A stretch of 64,000 nt of DNA from Mesonia oceanica (GCF_902499555.1 NZ_CABVMM010000014.1:1-64000), one strand, 5' to 3'. Shown: positions 36,531 through 46,276, numbered from the stretch's first letter. Notes: a model not told the origin generated them from the sequence alone. Translations and numbers: made by a program.

Positions 36531-36546
36531 GATTAAACGTTTAATC
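36531..36546. promoter_or_regulatory. LacI-type operator upstream of the GH172 gene
   Basis: Perfect palindrome GATTAAACGTTTAATC with the central CpG typical of LacI/CcpA-family operators. A -33-like TTG (36524-36526) and a -7-like CATATTTG (36546-36553) flank it, so the operator would lie in the promoter spacer and block polymerase. A second half-site, TTTAATC, follows at 36554-36560. Confidence 0.7.
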
Positions 36547-36573
36547 ATATTTGTTTAATCAAAAATAATAATC

Positions 36574-37794
36574 ATGAAAACGACTATTTTTTTCTTGTTC
36601 ACACTGGTAAGTTTAAATATAACAGCTCAAAAATTATACGATTTACCGGAAAATGTAGAAACACGTTGGGCCAGTTTTGAGAACCCCAAAGCCAAAAAAG
36701 GGGCAGCAGCTCAAGAAAACAAAGGAGCTAAAGGTCATCCTTTTGATCGTATTCCGGCGGGCGAAAGTATAGAGTTAGTCAATGTGAAAGGGAGAGGTGT
36801 GATTAATCGAATTTGGTTAACCATAAGTGATCGTTCTCCAGAAATGCTAAGATCTCTAAAAATAGAAATGTTTTGGGATGGTAAAAGTCAACCAGCTGTT
36901 TCAGTTCCGTTAGGAGATTTTTTTGGAGTGGGATTAGGTAAACGGGTAGCTTTTGAAAGTGCTTTTTTTTCCGATCCGGAAGGACGTTCTTTTAATTGTA
37001 TAATCCCGATGCCTTTTAAAACAGGCGCAAGAATTACGGTCACTAATGAATCTGATAAACAATTGGATGCTATTTTTTATGATGTAAATATGGTTCAGAA
37101 AAAGCACGAAGGGAAAGACCTGTTGTATTTTCATGCGTATTGGAGCCGAGACTTAGCGACAGCACCAGGAACCGCATTTACTATTTTGCCAAAGGTGGAA
37201 GGAAAAGGCCGTTTTTTAGGAACTAATATTGGCATTTTTACCAATAAAAAGTATGAAGGTACTTGGTTTGGCGAAGGCGAAGTAAAAATATATATAGATG
37301 GCGATACCGATTACCCTAGTTTAGCAGGTTCAGGTACAGAAGATTATATTGGTACGGCCTACGGACAAGGAACGTATAGCAACCAGTATCAAGGATCGTT
37401 AGTGGCCAATAAAGAACAAGGAGCATTTGCTTTTTATCGATATCATATTCCAGATCCTGTTTATTTTTATAACGATATAAAAGTGACTATACAGCAAATG
37501 GGAGGGGCGCCGACAAATAAAGTAAGGGAGTTGGTGAAAAATGGAGCTGAGCTAATTCCGGTTACCGTCGATCACGCTCCAAATTTTACAAAATTATTAG
37601 AAATGGAAAATCCGCCTAAGTTAGGTGATGAAGATTTTCCTATGGGATGGACTAACTTTTACCGTAGTGATGATGTTTCGGCGACTGCCTATTTTTATTT
37701 GAATAATCCCACTCATCATTTACCAACACTTCAGCCACAGGAAATTCGAGCTAAGAATTTAAACAAAGCTGAAATTGTAAAAAACGATCTTTAG
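36574..37794 (+). CDS. DUF2961 / GH172 family glycoside hydrolase
   Basis: 406 residues with a signal peptide (MKTTIFFLFTLVSLNITAQ). The family opens with ETRWASFENPKAKKGAAAQE and the GRGVINRIWLT motif, then SVPLGDFFGVGLG, FNCIIPMPF and GSGTEDYIGTAYGQG. Characterised GH172 enzymes cleave D-fructose or D-arabinose-containing glycans, working as oligomeric assemblies. The neighbour is a sulfatase with a zero-bp gap, so the substrate may be a sulfated polysaccharide (inference). No SusC/SusD pair is in this window. No T9SS tail. Confidence 0.9.
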   Translation: MKTTIFFLFTLVSLNITAQKLYDLPENVETRWASFENPKAKKGAAAQENKGAKGHPFDRIPAGESIELVNVKGRGVINRIWLTISDRSPEMLRSLKIEMFWDGKSQPAVSVPLGDFFGVGLGKRVAFESAFFSDPEGRSFNCIIPMPFKTGARITVTNESDKQLDAIFYDVNMVQKKHEGKDLLYFHAYWSRDLATAPGTAFTILPKVEGKGRFLGTNIGIFTNKKYEGTWFGEGEVKIYIDGDTDYPSLAGSGTEDYIGTAYGQGTYSNQYQGSLVANKEQGAFAFYRYHIPDPVYFYNDIKVTIQQMGGAPTNKVRELVKNGAELIPVTVDHAPNFTKLLEMENPPKLGDEDFPMGWTNFYRSDDVSATAYFYLNNPTHHLPTLQPQEIRAKNLNKAEIVKNDL

Positions 37795-39339
37795 ATGAAA
37801 CCTAAATTTTTCAACTTACATTTTCTATTGCTGTTCAATTTTATTTCGTTGGGAATACTTTCAGCACAAAACAAACCCAATGTTATTTATATCAATGCAG
37901 ATGATTTAGGGTATGGCGATATTGGTGCTTACGGAGCTAAGCGAGTCTATACACCCAATATGGATAAGCTCGCAACACAAGGAAAAAAGTTTACTGACGC
38001 TCATTCGGTATCGGCCGTTTGCACCCCTTCTCGTTATGGATTGATCACAGGGGAGTATCCTGTAAAAGCAAATGTGGCGCATGCGATTTTTGATAGGGAT
38101 TCCCTGTTAATTCCTACTTCTAAATTTACTTTGGCAGATGTATTCAAAGAGCAAGGTTATGCCACCGCTTGTGTGGGAAAATGGCATTTAGGATTTGGTG
38201 AAACTCGTCCCGTGAATTGGAACGAAGAATTAAAACCCGGTCCTTTAGAATTAGGCTTCGATTATTATTTTGGTGTTCCTGTGCTAAATAGTCATCCGCC
38301 ATTTGTATATGTTGAAAATCATCATGTGGTTGGTTTCGAAAAAGACGATCCGTTTGTTTGGGGCAAGGAAGCTGCTACTGCTCCTTATCCTGAAAAATGG
38401 AACCGGTGGAACCAAAAAATTGGTGGAGCTACCAAAGCTCATCAACTATATGTGGATAGCTTGGTAGGGACGACGTTAAAAGATACAGCACAAGCATTTA
38501 TCAAACGCCATAAAAATGAGCCCTTCTTTTTGTATTTGGCAACCACGAATATTCATCATCCTTTTACACCTGCCAAACGATTTTTGGGAAGGAGTGATGC
38601 CGGTCGTTATGGTGATTTTATTGAAGAGCTGGATTGGATAGTGGGAGAAATTATGAATACCTTGGAAAAAGAGAATTTGACTGAAAATACAATTCTCGTA
38701 CTAACCAGCGATAATGGGGGAATGCTGAATAGAGGAGGGCAAGATGCCTACGCTATGGATCATCATATAAACGGAGAACTATTGGGGTTTAAATTTGATG
38801 CTTGGGAAGGAGGTCATCGCATACCTTTTATTGTGAGATGGCCTGGAAAAGTGGAAGCAGGAAGTGTTTCAAACCAATTACTTTCTAATGTAGATATGGT
38901 GGCAACTTTCGCAGCCTTGTTCGATAGGAAACTTAAAAAGGGTGAAGCTGTGGACAGTTATAATATGTTACCTACCTTTATAGGAAATCCCGATGAAAAT
39001 ATAAGACCTTCCCTTTTAATTGCTCCTGATAATATTGAAAATTTGGCAGTAAGAAAAGGCAAGTGGATGTATATTTCCGGTCAAGGTGGTGGCGGTTTTA
39101 AAGCTGAATATAGAGGGATTCATGATTTTGGAGGTCCGGCGGCAACTGTTTTTACTCACCAGAAAAATAGCGATATCGCTCATGGTAGAATTAAGGAAAA
39201 TGCTCCACCTGCTCAATTATACAATTTGGAAAAAGATCTTTCAGAAACACATAATTTATATGAAGATTATCCTGAAAAGGTAGAAGAAATGCAATTAGAA
39301 TTAGAAAGGCTTCAACAAGTGAGACAAACTCGGCCTTAA
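37795..39339 (+). CDS. Secreted type I sulfatase (arylsulfatase family)
   Basis: 514 residues. The ATG follows the GH172 stop directly (TAGATG). Signal peptide MKPKFFNLHFLLLFNFISLGILSAQ. The formylglycine motif is CTPSR with Cys76, preceded by NADDLGYGDIGAYG with the calcium-binding Asp pair and followed by GKWHLGFGE. Later metal ligands are in LTSDNGGML. The last hundred residues are the usual C-terminal sulfatase subdomain (LYNLEKDLSETHNLYEDYPE). It needs an anaerobic or FGE-type maturase, not seen here. It probably acts with the GH172 on a sulfated glycan. Confidence 0.93.
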   Translation: MKPKFFNLHFLLLFNFISLGILSAQNKPNVIYINADDLGYGDIGAYGAKRVYTPNMDKLATQGKKFTDAHSVSAVCTPSRYGLITGEYPVKANVAHAIFDRDSLLIPTSKFTLADVFKEQGYATACVGKWHLGFGETRPVNWNEELKPGPLELGFDYYFGVPVLNSHPPFVYVENHHVVGFEKDDPFVWGKEAATAPYPEKWNRWNQKIGGATKAHQLYVDSLVGTTLKDTAQAFIKRHKNEPFFLYLATTNIHHPFTPAKRFLGRSDAGRYGDFIEELDWIVGEIMNTLEKENLTENTILVLTSDNGGMLNRGGQDAYAMDHHINGELLGFKFDAWEGGHRIPFIVRWPGKVEAGSVSNQLLSNVDMVATFAALFDRKLKKGEAVDSYNMLPTFIGNPDENIRPSLLIAPDNIENLAVRKGKWMYISGQGGGGFKAEYRGIHDFGGPAATVFTHQKNSDIAHGRIKENAPPAQLYNLEKDLSETHNLYEDYPEKVEEMQLELERLQQVRQTRP

Positions 39340-40289
39340 GGCTGTTTATAGAAATCTTCAGAGGGAATTACAATAATTTCTACGCGTCTGTTTTTTTGTC
39401 TTCCCGAGGGAGTTGAATTACTCGCTACGGGTTGAGTTTCGCCTAATGATTTTACTTGAAAGTCGTAATTTTTAGCTTTTTCCTTTAAATGTTGAAGCAG
39501 ATACTTTTTGACACTTTTGGCGCGGTTTAGTCCTAATTTTTGATTGTAACTATGCGAAGCTTGAGCATCAGTATGTCCTTCTATAATCACTTCTGCTTCC
39601 GGTATTTTTTCTAAACCAATTAGAAAATTATCTAAGGTGCTTAAGGCTTTATCTCTTAGTTGATATTTATCTACATCAAAAAGGAGGTTAGCGTCAATGT
39701 TTACTTTTAAAACGCCCCCAATAGTTCCAATAGCATCAATATCTGCACCGGCGGTTGGACCATCGCAAAAGGAGCCTAAGTCTTTTAATTTAATATAGTA
39801 ATAGATGTTTTTTTTCTTCCCTTTTTCCACGGCAGCGATATCTACATAGCTGGAACCTCCCGAAGATTTTTGCACATATTTCCAGTTTTTGCCGTCTTTA
39901 GAAATATATACTTCAAAGGCTTCTACAGAAGGGCCAACTTCAAAAAAATAAAGATCGGGACCTTCAATGTCTATAAAGCCATTGTTTTTAAATTCGACTA
40001 TAAGTTCACCGCCACAACCTAAAGAAAGATAAGTTTTGTCGGGGTAACTTACATAATCGGGAGCGCCAAGCGCATGATCGGTATTACTATATATATTTTC
40101 TGCTTTAGGATTTCCTTGCTTAAAATAGGTTATTTTATCTACAAATGAAATATCCCCCAAAGGAAGAAAGACTTCATTATCTTCCCCAACCTTATAATAT
40201 TTTTGAAAATCGATTACGGTAAAGTCAACATACTGGGAAAAACTGAATTGGATGAAGAGAAGAAAAATAAGAAGTGAAAAGTATTTCAT
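39336..40289 (-). CDS. OmpA family protein
   Basis: 317 residues, signal peptide MKYFSLLIFLLFIQFSFSQ. The first 190 residues look like an extracellular or periplasmic beta domain (HALGAPDYVSYPDKTYLSLG, DLYFFEVGPSVEAFEVYIS). The C-terminal 110 residues are an OmpA domain (LLFDVDKYQLRDKALSTLDN, IIEGHTDAQASHSYNQ, LNRAKSVKKYLL, KNRRVEIIVIP), which binds peptidoglycan. It is convergent with the sulfatase gene and shares its last 4 bp. Function beyond cell-wall anchoring is unknown. Confidence 0.88.
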   Translation of the reverse strand: MKYFSLLIFLLFIQFSFSQYVDFTVIDFQKYYKVGEDNEVFLPLGDISFVDKITYFKQGNPKAENIYSNTDHALGAPDYVSYPDKTYLSLGCGGELIVEFKNNGFIDIEGPDLYFFEVGPSVEAFEVYISKDGKNWKYVQKSSGGSSYVDIAAVEKGKKKNIYYYIKLKDLGSFCDGPTAGADIDAIGTIGGVLKVNIDANLLFDVDKYQLRDKALSTLDNFLIGLEKIPEAEVIIEGHTDAQASHSYNQKLGLNRAKSVKKYLLQHLKEKAKNYDFQVKSLGETQPVASNSTPSGRQKNRRVEIIVIPSEDFYKQP

Positions 40290-40337
40290 GAATCTATAAT
40301 AAGTTTTTAAATTTAAGCAAATTCAAGAAAAATAGCG

Positions 40338-40760
40338 ATGAAGATTATTCAAAAAGAAATTCAATTGAAGGAAAAATCCAGGGGTTTTCACTTAATTACA
40401 GAGGAGGTAGAAAATAATCTTACTGAAATCAAAGAGATAAGGCAAGGGGTTTTAAAGGTCTTTATAAAACATACTTCAGCCGGTTTAACTATTAATGAAA
40501 ATGCTGATCCTACGGTTCGGGAAGATTTTGAAACGCATATCAATAAAATGGTTCCTGAAAACCAAGCCTATTACAAGCATACCTTTGAGGGCTCCGATGA
40601 TATGCCTGCACATATCAAATCTTCTTTGATAGGAAGTAGCGTAGAACTTCCGGTAACTAATGGGAGACTAAACCTTGGTACTTGGCAAGGAATTTATCTC
40701 GGTGAGTTTAGAAATCATGGAGGTCCACGTAAACTAGTATTAACTTTGCTGGGTGACTAG
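40338..40760 (+). CDS. YjbQ family protein (UPF0047)
   Basis: 140 residues. The conserved motifs VFIKHTSAGLTINENADPTV, DDMPAHIKSSLIGSS and RLNLGTWQGIYLGEFRNHGG define the UPF0047/YjbQ family. Relatives have a weak thiamine-phosphate synthase activity; their true role is not settled. Cytoplasmic and probably trimeric. The 3' end overlaps the convergent HAD phosphatase gene by four bases. Confidence 0.93.
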   Translation: MKIIQKEIQLKEKSRGFHLITEEVENNLTEIKEIRQGVLKVFIKHTSAGLTINENADPTVREDFETHINKMVPENQAYYKHTFEGSDDMPAHIKSSLIGSSVELPVTNGRLNLGTWQGIYLGEFRNHGGPRKLVLTLLGD

Positions 40761-41557
40761 CTATTTAAAATCTGTTCTAGAATAGTTTCGACCCCTTCAT
40801 CATCATTACTTTTGGTGCTATAATTAGCCACAGCTTTTACATTAGGATGCGCATTTTTCATCGCAAAGCTAAAATCTGCAAGTTGAAGCATTTCCAGATC
40901 ATTATTAAAATCTCCAAATACTACGGTTTGGGTTCTGTCGATTCCTAAAATTTTCTGAAGCTTTTCTAGCGCATTTCCTTTATGGGTTTCTAAGCTAGAA
41001 AGGTCTAACCAATTTTCACCACTAATTTTCACCTGTAATTCTCCTTCAAAAGATTTAACTGAAGGATAAATATATTCTTCTGAGCTTTCGGGATGATAAA
41101 CGGCTACTTTAAAGAACTCATCTTGTGGGACATTCAATAAATCTTCCACTTTTTCATATTCGGTATAAAACTCTTTAAAGAAATCAATAAATTCAGGATT
41201 GTCACTTTCAATATAAGCTTTTGATTTTGCACAGAGTACCATTTCAGTAGCCTCTATATTTCTCACTTTTTCAATAATAGTTTTTATGGTGTCGAAGGCT
41301 AGGGTATAGGTGTTGATTACTTCTTTTCCTTTTAACGTGATTCCTCCGTTTTCTGCAATTACATAAATATCATTTTGAATAGGGGAGAGTTTGCTTTTTA
41401 TACTGTAGAATTGTCTCCCACTCGCAGCTACAAACATGATTCCTTTTTTTTCTAGTGATTGATAAAGTTGAAAGAATTTATCGCTTACATTTCCTTTAGA
41501 ATTAAGCAATGTTCCGTCCATATCGGAAACGATGAGTTTTACTTGTGAAAAATCCAT
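40757..41557 (-). CDS. HAD superfamily hydrolase, Cof-like type IIB
   Basis: 266 residues. HAD motif I is IVSDMDGTLLNSKG, motif II is VAASGRQFYS, motif III/IV are HKGNALEKLQ and VFGDFNNDLEMLQLADFSFAM. A type IIB cap domain fills about residues 80-185. Such enzymes dephosphorylate sugar phosphates or cofactors such as FMN and pyridoxal phosphate; the substrate here cannot be told from sequence. Single gene, downstream of and opposite to yjbQ. Confidence 0.93.
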   Translation of the reverse strand: MDFSQVKLIVSDMDGTLLNSKGNVSDKFFQLYQSLEKKGIMFVAASGRQFYSIKSKLSPIQNDIYVIAENGGITLKGKEVINTYTLAFDTIKTIIEKVRNIEATEMVLCAKSKAYIESDNPEFIDFFKEFYTEYEKVEDLLNVPQDEFFKVAVYHPESSEEYIYPSVKSFEGELQVKISGENWLDLSSLETHKGNALEKLQKILGIDRTQTVVFGDFNNDLEMLQLADFSFAMKNAHPNVKAVANYSTKSNDDEGVETILEQILNS

Positions 41558-41579
41558 AGCAGTGGTTTTGTTTGAAAGA

Positions 41580-41610
41580 AAAAATCCGGTTCAAAGAACC
41601 GGATTTTTAT
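41580..41610 (-). terminator. Terminator of the thrS-infC-rpmI-rplT operon
   Basis: Stem AAAAATCCGGTTC / GAACCGGATTTTT with a 3-base loop. It lies 24 bp beyond the rplT stop on the minus strand and ends in a T run. Confidence 0.85.
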
Positions 41611-41633
41611 AAGAGAGATAATTTATTGTTGTA

Positions 41634-41978
41634 TTATTTTACTTTGTCTACAATGGCTTTAAAAGCATCCGGATGGTTCATCGCTAAATCCGCAAGAACT
41701 TTACGGTTTAACTCGATATCGTTCGCTTTTACTTTACCCATAAATTGTGAATAAGACATACCGTTTAAACGGGCTGCCGCATTAATACGGGTAATCCATA
41801 GTGTACGAAAGTTTCTTTTCTTTGCTTTACGGTCTCTATAAGCATACAACATTGCTTTTTCAACCGCGTTTTTAGCTACTGTCCAAACGTTTTTACGACG
41901 TCCGAAGTAACCTTTTGCTTGCTTCATGATTTTCTTTCTACGAGCTCTTGAAGCAACTGAATTTACTGATCTTGGCAT
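41634..41978 (-). CDS. rplT: 50S ribosomal protein L20
   Basis: 114 residues. It begins with [20 protein letters not shown], the basic N-terminal extension that binds 23S rRNA, then [17 protein letters not shown] and [21 protein letters not shown]20 is needed for early assembly of the large subunit. Last gene of the operon thrS-infC-rpmI-rplT. In E. coli L20 represses this operon through its own mRNA; whether the 97-bp gap before rplT holds such a site here cannot be seen. Confidence 0.97.
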   Translation of the reverse strand: MPRSVNSVASRARRKKIMKQAKGYFGRRKNVWTVAKNAVEKAMLYAYRDRKAKKRNFRTLWITRINAAARLNGMSYSQFMGKVKANDIELNRKVLADLAMNHPDAFKAIVDKVK

Positions 41979-42075
41979 ATTTTAATTATTTTTTTGTAGC
42001 AGGCGGTTATTTACAATAACACTTTTTACAGGCCATACTCCATGGTTTATATTAATTGAACCGGTTAAACCGTAA

Positions 42076-42273
42076 TTACTTTAAACGTAATTGAAGTTTA
42101 ACATTGTTTTCGTCGGCTTTATGTACTAATGTACTGTGTGTTAAAGCTAACTTACGCTTTTTAGACTTCTTTGTTAAAATGTGGCTTTTAAAAGCGTGCT
42201 TTCTCTTGATCTTTCCAGTACCAGTTAACTTAAAACGTTTTTTAGCACTAGATTTTGTCTTCATTTTAGGCAT
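42076..42273 (-). CDS. rpmI: 50S ribosomal protein L35
   Basis: 65 residues, [20 protein letters not shown] then [20 protein letters not shown], a typical very basic L35. Between infC and rplT as in most bacteria. Confidence 0.97.
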   Translation of the reverse strand: MPKMKTKSSAKKRFKLTGTGKIKRKHAFKSHILTKKSKKRKLALTHSTLVHKADENNVKLQLRLK

Positions 42274-42325
42274 TACTATCCTTGTTTTTAATTATCTCTC
42301 TTATTTATTTTAAAGAAAATCCTGT

Positions 42326-42883
42326 TTATTTTGTTTTCTTAGGAGCGATGAACATTGTCATACGTTTACCTTCTAATTTAGGCATTTGCTCTACTTTACC
42401 GTATTCTTCTAAATCTGTAGCTAGACGAAGTAACAAAATTTCTCCTTTGTCTTTAAATACGATAGAACGACCTTTAAAGAAAACGTACGCTTTTAGTTTA
42501 GCACCATCTTCTAAGAACTTTTGAGCATGGTTTTTCTTGAATTCGTAATCGTGGTCATCTGTATTGGGACCAAAACGAATTTCTTTTACCACCACCTTAG
42601 AAGCTTTTTGCTTCATGGCTTTTTCACGTTTTTTCTGCTCATAAAGAAACTTCTTGTATTCCATCACTTTTGCAACAGGAGGTTTTGCATTTGGAGAAAT
42701 TTCTACCAAATCCAAACCAAGTTCTTCAGCGATGGCAAGAGCTTTTTTAATAGGGTAAACATCCATTTCAACGTTATCACCTACTAAACGAACTTCTTTC
42801 GCACGAATCTTATCATTGATTCTATGCGGATCTTCCTTTATTTGTCTTAACGGACCTCTTGATTTTTTTCTACGTATTGCTAT
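42326..42883 (-). CDS. infC: Translation initiation factor IF-3 with a non-AUG (ATA) start
   Basis: 185 residues. The first ATG in the frame (42764-42766) would give a protein cut at [20 protein letters not shown], missing the N-terminal linker. Upstream the frame continues without stop through [20 protein letters not shown] and [18 protein letters not shown], and the only sensible start before the in-frame TAA is ATA (42881-42883) directly before GCA ATA CGT. IF-3 genes commonly use AUU or related rare starts so that IF-3 represses its own translation. The C-terminal domain ends in MFIAPKKTK. Gap to thrS is 17 bp. Confidence 0.9.
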   Translation of the reverse strand: MAIRRKKSRGPLRQIKEDPHRINDKIRAKEVRLVGDNVEMDVYPIKKALAIAEELGLDLVEISPNAKPPVAKVMEYKKFLYEQKKREKAMKQKASKVVVKEIRFGPNTDDHDYEFKKNHAQKFLEDGAKLKAYVFFKGRSIVFKDKGEILLLRLATDLEEYGKVEQMPKLEGKRMTMFIAPKKTK

Positions 42884-42900
42884 AACTCTATAATTTTAAA

Positions 42901-44853
42901 TTAAACTTCAGTTGTAAAAGGTTTTAGAGAAGAATTTATCTCTTTATTTATAATTTCGGCGAATTCTTCAATTTTCATTGCGCCTAAATCTTCTCCACCA
43001 TGCTTTCGTACAGAAACCGTGCCGTCTTGCTCTTCTTGCTCGCCAACTATCAACATATAAGGCAGTTTGTTCATTTCTGCCTCACGAATCTTTTTACCCA
43101 TAGTCTCGCTACGATCATCAGCAAGGGCGCGAATTTCGTGATTTTCTAACAAATTTAAAACTTTTTGTGAATATTTTTCATATTTCTCACTCAAAGTCAG
43201 AATGATAGCTTGTTCAGGCATTAGCCATAGCGGGAAGTTACCCCCTGTGTGTTCTAATAAAATGGCTACAAAACGTTCTATACTTCCAAATGGAGCTCGG
43301 TGAATCATTACCGGACGGTGAAGATCGTTATCGCTACCTTTATAGGTTAGATCAAAACGTTCTGGCAAGTTGTAATCTACTTGAATGGTTCCTAACTGCC
43401 AACTTCTTCCTAAGGCATCTTTTACCATAAAATCTAGCTTAGGACCATAAAAGGCAGCTTCACCTGTCTCAATGACATAGTTTAAGTCTTTTTCTTTGGC
43501 AGCATTGATAATTGCATTCTCTGCTTTTACCCAATTTTCTTCTTCACCAATATATTTTTCCTTGTTTTCAGGATCTCTTAAAGAAACCTGAGCCGTAAAA
43601 TTTTCAAAGCCTAAAGAACCAAATACGTACAAGACAAGATCGATTACTTTTTTAAATTCATTGTCCAATTGGTCTGGCGTACAAAAAATATGGGCATCGT
43701 CTTGGGTAAATCCCCTTACACGGGTTAATCCATGTAATTCTCCACTTTGCTCATAACGATAAACCGTCCCAAATTCAGCAAAGCGTTTGGGTAAATCACG
43801 GTAACTCCACGATTGTGAATTGAAAATTTCACAGTGGTGTGGACAGTTCATAGGTTTTAATAAAAACTCTTCATCTTCATTAGGAGTTTTTATGGGTTGA
43901 AAGCTGTCTTCTCCGTATTTTGCATAGTGACCGGAAGTCACATACAATTCTTTTTGACCAATGTGTGGTGAAACTACTTGTTCGTAACCGGCTTTTTTTT
44001 GTGCTTTTTTCAAGAAGTTTTCTAAACGTTCCCGTAAGGCAGCTCCTTTTGGTAACCATAAAGGTAAACCTTGTCCTACTTTTTGGGAGAAGGTGAATAA
44101 TTGTAATTCTTTCCCTAATTTTCTATGGTCACGTTTTTTGGCTTCTTCTAAAAGCTCTAAATATTCTTTTAATTCTTTTTGTTTTGGGAACGACACTCCA
44201 TAGACCCGAGTTAATTGCGGGTTGTGTTCATCACCTCGCCAGTAAGCTCCGGCAATGTTCATTAATTTTACCGCTTTAATAATTCCGGTGTTGGGAATGT
44301 GTCCGCCACGACATAAGTCGGTAAAAGTGTCGTGATCGCAAAAAGTGATATCTCCATCCTGAAGGTTTTCAATTAATTCAACCTTAAAAGGATTATTTTC
44401 TTTTTTATAGAAATCTAAAGCATCTTGCTTCGAAACTTCACGCATCACAAACTCGTGTTTGCCGCGTGCAATTTCCAACATTTTATCTTCAATTTTCTTG
44501 AAGTCGTTTTCAGATACTTTATGTTCTCCAAAATCTACATCGTAATAAAAACCATTCTCGATTGCCGGACCAATAGTTAATTTAGCACCCGGATATAGTT
44601 CTTGAATGGCTTGTGCCATCACGTGGGAAGTACTATGCCAAAAGGCTTTTTTACCTTCATCGTCGCGCCAGGTAAAAAGTACTAAAGAACCATCGGTGGT
44701 CAGTGAGGTTTTGGTTTCAACGGTAGTCCCGTTGTATTTTGCAGAAATCACATTTCTGGCTAAACCTTCACTAATGCTTTTGGCGACCTCTAATACGGTA
44801 GTGCCGCTTTCAAATTCTTTAATACTGCCGTCAGGCAAAGTTACGTTGATCAT
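42901..44853 (-). CDS. thrS: Threonyl-tRNA synthetase
   Basis: 650 residues. The domains in order are TGS (1-62; [20 protein letters not shown]), the editing domain (about 65-225; [14 protein letters not shown] and CRGGHIP), the catalytic domain with the zinc-binding [10 protein letters not shown] and [12 protein letters not shown], and the anticodon-binding domain (about 545-650). It charges tRNA-Thr in the cytoplasm. First gene of the operon with infC, rpmI and rplT. A minus-strand -7 box lies 19 bp upstream of the ATG. The length is usual. Confidence 0.97.
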   Translation of the reverse strand: MINVTLPDGSIKEFESGTTVLEVAKSISEGLARNVISAKYNGTTVETKTSLTTDGSLVLFTWRDDEGKKAFWHSTSHVMAQAIQELYPGAKLTIGPAIENGFYYDVDFGEHKVSENDFKKIEDKMLEIARGKHEFVMREVSKQDALDFYKKENNPFKVELIENLQDGDITFCDHDTFTDLCRGGHIPNTGIIKAVKLMNIAGAYWRGDEHNPQLTRVYGVSFPKQKELKEYLELLEEAKKRDHRKLGKELQLFTFSQKVGQGLPLWLPKGAALRERLENFLKKAQKKAGYEQVVSPHIGQKELYVTSGHYAKYGEDSFQPIKTPNEDEEFLLKPMNCPHHCEIFNSQSWSYRDLPKRFAEFGTVYRYEQSGELHGLTRVRGFTQDDAHIFCTPDQLDNEFKKVIDLVLYVFGSLGFENFTAQVSLRDPENKEKYIGEEENWVKAENAIINAAKEKDLNYVIETGEAAFYGPKLDFMVKDALGRSWQLGTIQVDYNLPERFDLTYKGSDNDLHRPVMIHRAPFGSIERFVAILLEHTGGNFPLWLMPEQAIILTLSEKYEKYSQKVLNLLENHEIRALADDRSETMGKKIREAEMNKLPYMLIVGEQEEQDGTVSVRKHGGEDLGAMKIEEFAEIINKEINSSLKPFTTEV

Positions 44854-44871
44854 GGTTTTATTTTAAAAACG

Positions 44872-44879
44872 CAAAGATA
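44872..44879 (-). promoter_or_regulatory. Candidate -7 box (TATCTTTG on minus strand) for thrS
   Basis: The plus strand reads CAAAGATA, an exact TAnnTTTG on the minus strand, 19 bp upstream of the ATG. The leader is too short for a tRNA-sensing T-box. Confidence 0.55.
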
Positions 44880-44927
44880 CAAGGATAATTATTCTTTCCA
44901 ATAGCGTTTATAGGCTTTTAGATAAAT

Positions 44928-45743
44928 TTATCTTTGGATTTTTACTGCCGTTTCCGGGACCGTAAAAGTGGCTTCTTCTGCCGGGAAATATTTTAGTTTA
45001 GAAATTTCAGCATCGCCAATAGGTTCGCCATAAATTCCTTTTTCTTCGCTCCAATTGTAAAACTTCCAATATTTGGCTACCGGAACGCTTTTCACGGTAA
45101 AGTAACGATCATAAACAATGGCATGTGGATTTTCTTCTGCCGTTTCAATATCTTTTCCGTAGGTAACAATATAAGCGGCTGCTTTTAATAAATGGGTTCG
45201 TTTATCGGCATAGATGATGTACCAGTCATCTGGCGCATCACCTACATTATTTTCAAAAGTTAATTTTGCAGTAAGGTAATTAGTGCTATCTAATTGGCGC
45301 TCTTTTTTCTCTTGCCATTTTGTACCTTCATCGGTCAATTTAAAAGGCATGGTAAAAAAGTAAGGCCATGTAAAGATATCAAACCTTGCTGCGTCGTAAT
45401 TATTTTGTTTTGGATATAGGAAGACATCGTCACCATCATAAACTAAAGTAGTACCATCTTCTTTTTCAAGCTTAATTTTTGTAGAATTGGTGAGCATGGT
45501 TATTTTTCCATTGATACGTTGTTTTCCGCCAAAATTCACTTTAAGATTGAAGGATATCGCTTGGTTATTAAAAAAATCTTCTTTGTGATGGGTGGTTTCT
45601 ATCGTTTCAGCAAGATTTCTAGCGGCGTTATTTTTTTCTTCTGTAGTAGTGATGGGGTCTTCTGTTGTTTCTGAAGTGTTTTTAGGGTCGTTTTTACAAC
45701 TCAGTAAAAGAAGAATGAACAAAAATGGGTAAACCTGTTTCAT
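44928..45743 (-). CDS. Lipoprotein, DUF6503-like
   Basis: 271 residues. Lipobox FILLLLSC with Cys16 and an Asn/Asp/Thr-rich linker, then a domain of about 225 residues with FNLKVNFGGKQRINGKITML, YDGDDVFLYPKQN, FTWPYFFTMPFKL and WYIIYADKRTHLLKAAAYI. The pattern recalls LolA/LppX-like half barrels that bind lipids. I believe the family is DUF6503 (from memory). Membrane-anchored, function unknown. 12 bp behind the next upstream gene on the same strand, so the two are likely co-transcribed. Confidence 0.75.
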   Translation of the reverse strand: MKQVYPFLFILLLLSCKNDPKNTSETTEDPITTTEEKNNAARNLAETIETTHHKEDFFNNQAISFNLKVNFGGKQRINGKITMLTNSTKIKLEKEDGTTLVYDGDDVFLYPKQNNYDAARFDIFTWPYFFTMPFKLTDEGTKWQEKKERQLDSTNYLTAKLTFENNVGDAPDDWYIIYADKRTHLLKAAAYIVTYGKDIETAEENPHAIVYDRYFTVKSVPVAKYWKFYNWSEEKGIYGEPIGDAEISKLKYFPAEEATFTVPETAVKIQR

Positions 45744-45755
45744 AATTAGCTTAAA

Positions 45756-46256
45756 TTAGTAAAAGAAATTTCTGAGTAAAGTTACCGATAAAATGGCAGT
45801 AATCATGGGAACAAGCATATTTGATTTAGATGCCTTTAGATGGAGGTGCAAACTTAAAAGGATGCAGTAAGGGGCAACTTCATCTTGATGGGTCTGGATT
45901 TTATATTTCCCGTTGTTGGTAAAGCCATTTTCATTAGTGACACTAAGGAGTAAATTATCGTTTTTATCAACTAATTTAGTTCCACCTTTCCAACTGGAGA
46001 TTCCTTTTATTCTGAATTTTGATTTTTTAGACTTGTAATTACCCAAGAAATTGTATTTGACCAAAGTGTCTATTTTCTTGTAGTTTTTAAAAATTTTAAT
46101 TTTTCTTTTTTCAGGAGAAAGTTGAAATTTATCCTCATTAATAGAGATGTAAATATCAAGTGGTTGTTGATAACTAATTTTCCCTACTTCCTGCGAAGTG
46201 GCATCGTCAATCAGGGTTAACCATTTATTTTCGTAAATAGCAGTGAACGTATTCAT
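45756..46256 (-). CDS. Hypothetical protein with C-terminal membrane segment
   Basis: 166 residues, no signal peptide. The first 140 residues are beta-rich (NTFTAIYENKWLTLIDDATS, YISINEDKFQLSPEKRKIKI, KLVDKNDNLLLSVTNENGF) and the last 25 form one hydrophobic helix (NMLVPMITAILSVTLLRNFF), suggesting a tail-anchored cytoplasmic domain, similar in layout to scramblase-like or tubby-like small proteins but with no motif I trust. It has a good -7 box and is first in a two-gene unit with a lipoprotein. Confidence 0.65.
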   Translation of the reverse strand: MNTFTAIYENKWLTLIDDATSQEVGKISYQQPLDIYISINEDKFQLSPEKRKIKIFKNYKKIDTLVKYNFLGNYKSKKSKFRIKGISSWKGGTKLVDKNDNLLLSVTNENGFTNNGKYKIQTHQDEVAPYCILLSLHLHLKASKSNMLVPMITAILSVTLLRNFFY

Positions 46257-46276
46257 AAGTTTTTTTAAGGTTAATG

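Noticed and set aside
42326..42766. infC starting at the ATG at 42766
   Set aside because: It would lack the conserved N-terminal 39 residues that are present in frame upstream.
44854..44927. T-box or other leader riboswitch before thrS
   Set aside because: The likely -7 box is only 19 bp from the ATG, leaving no room for a structured leader.
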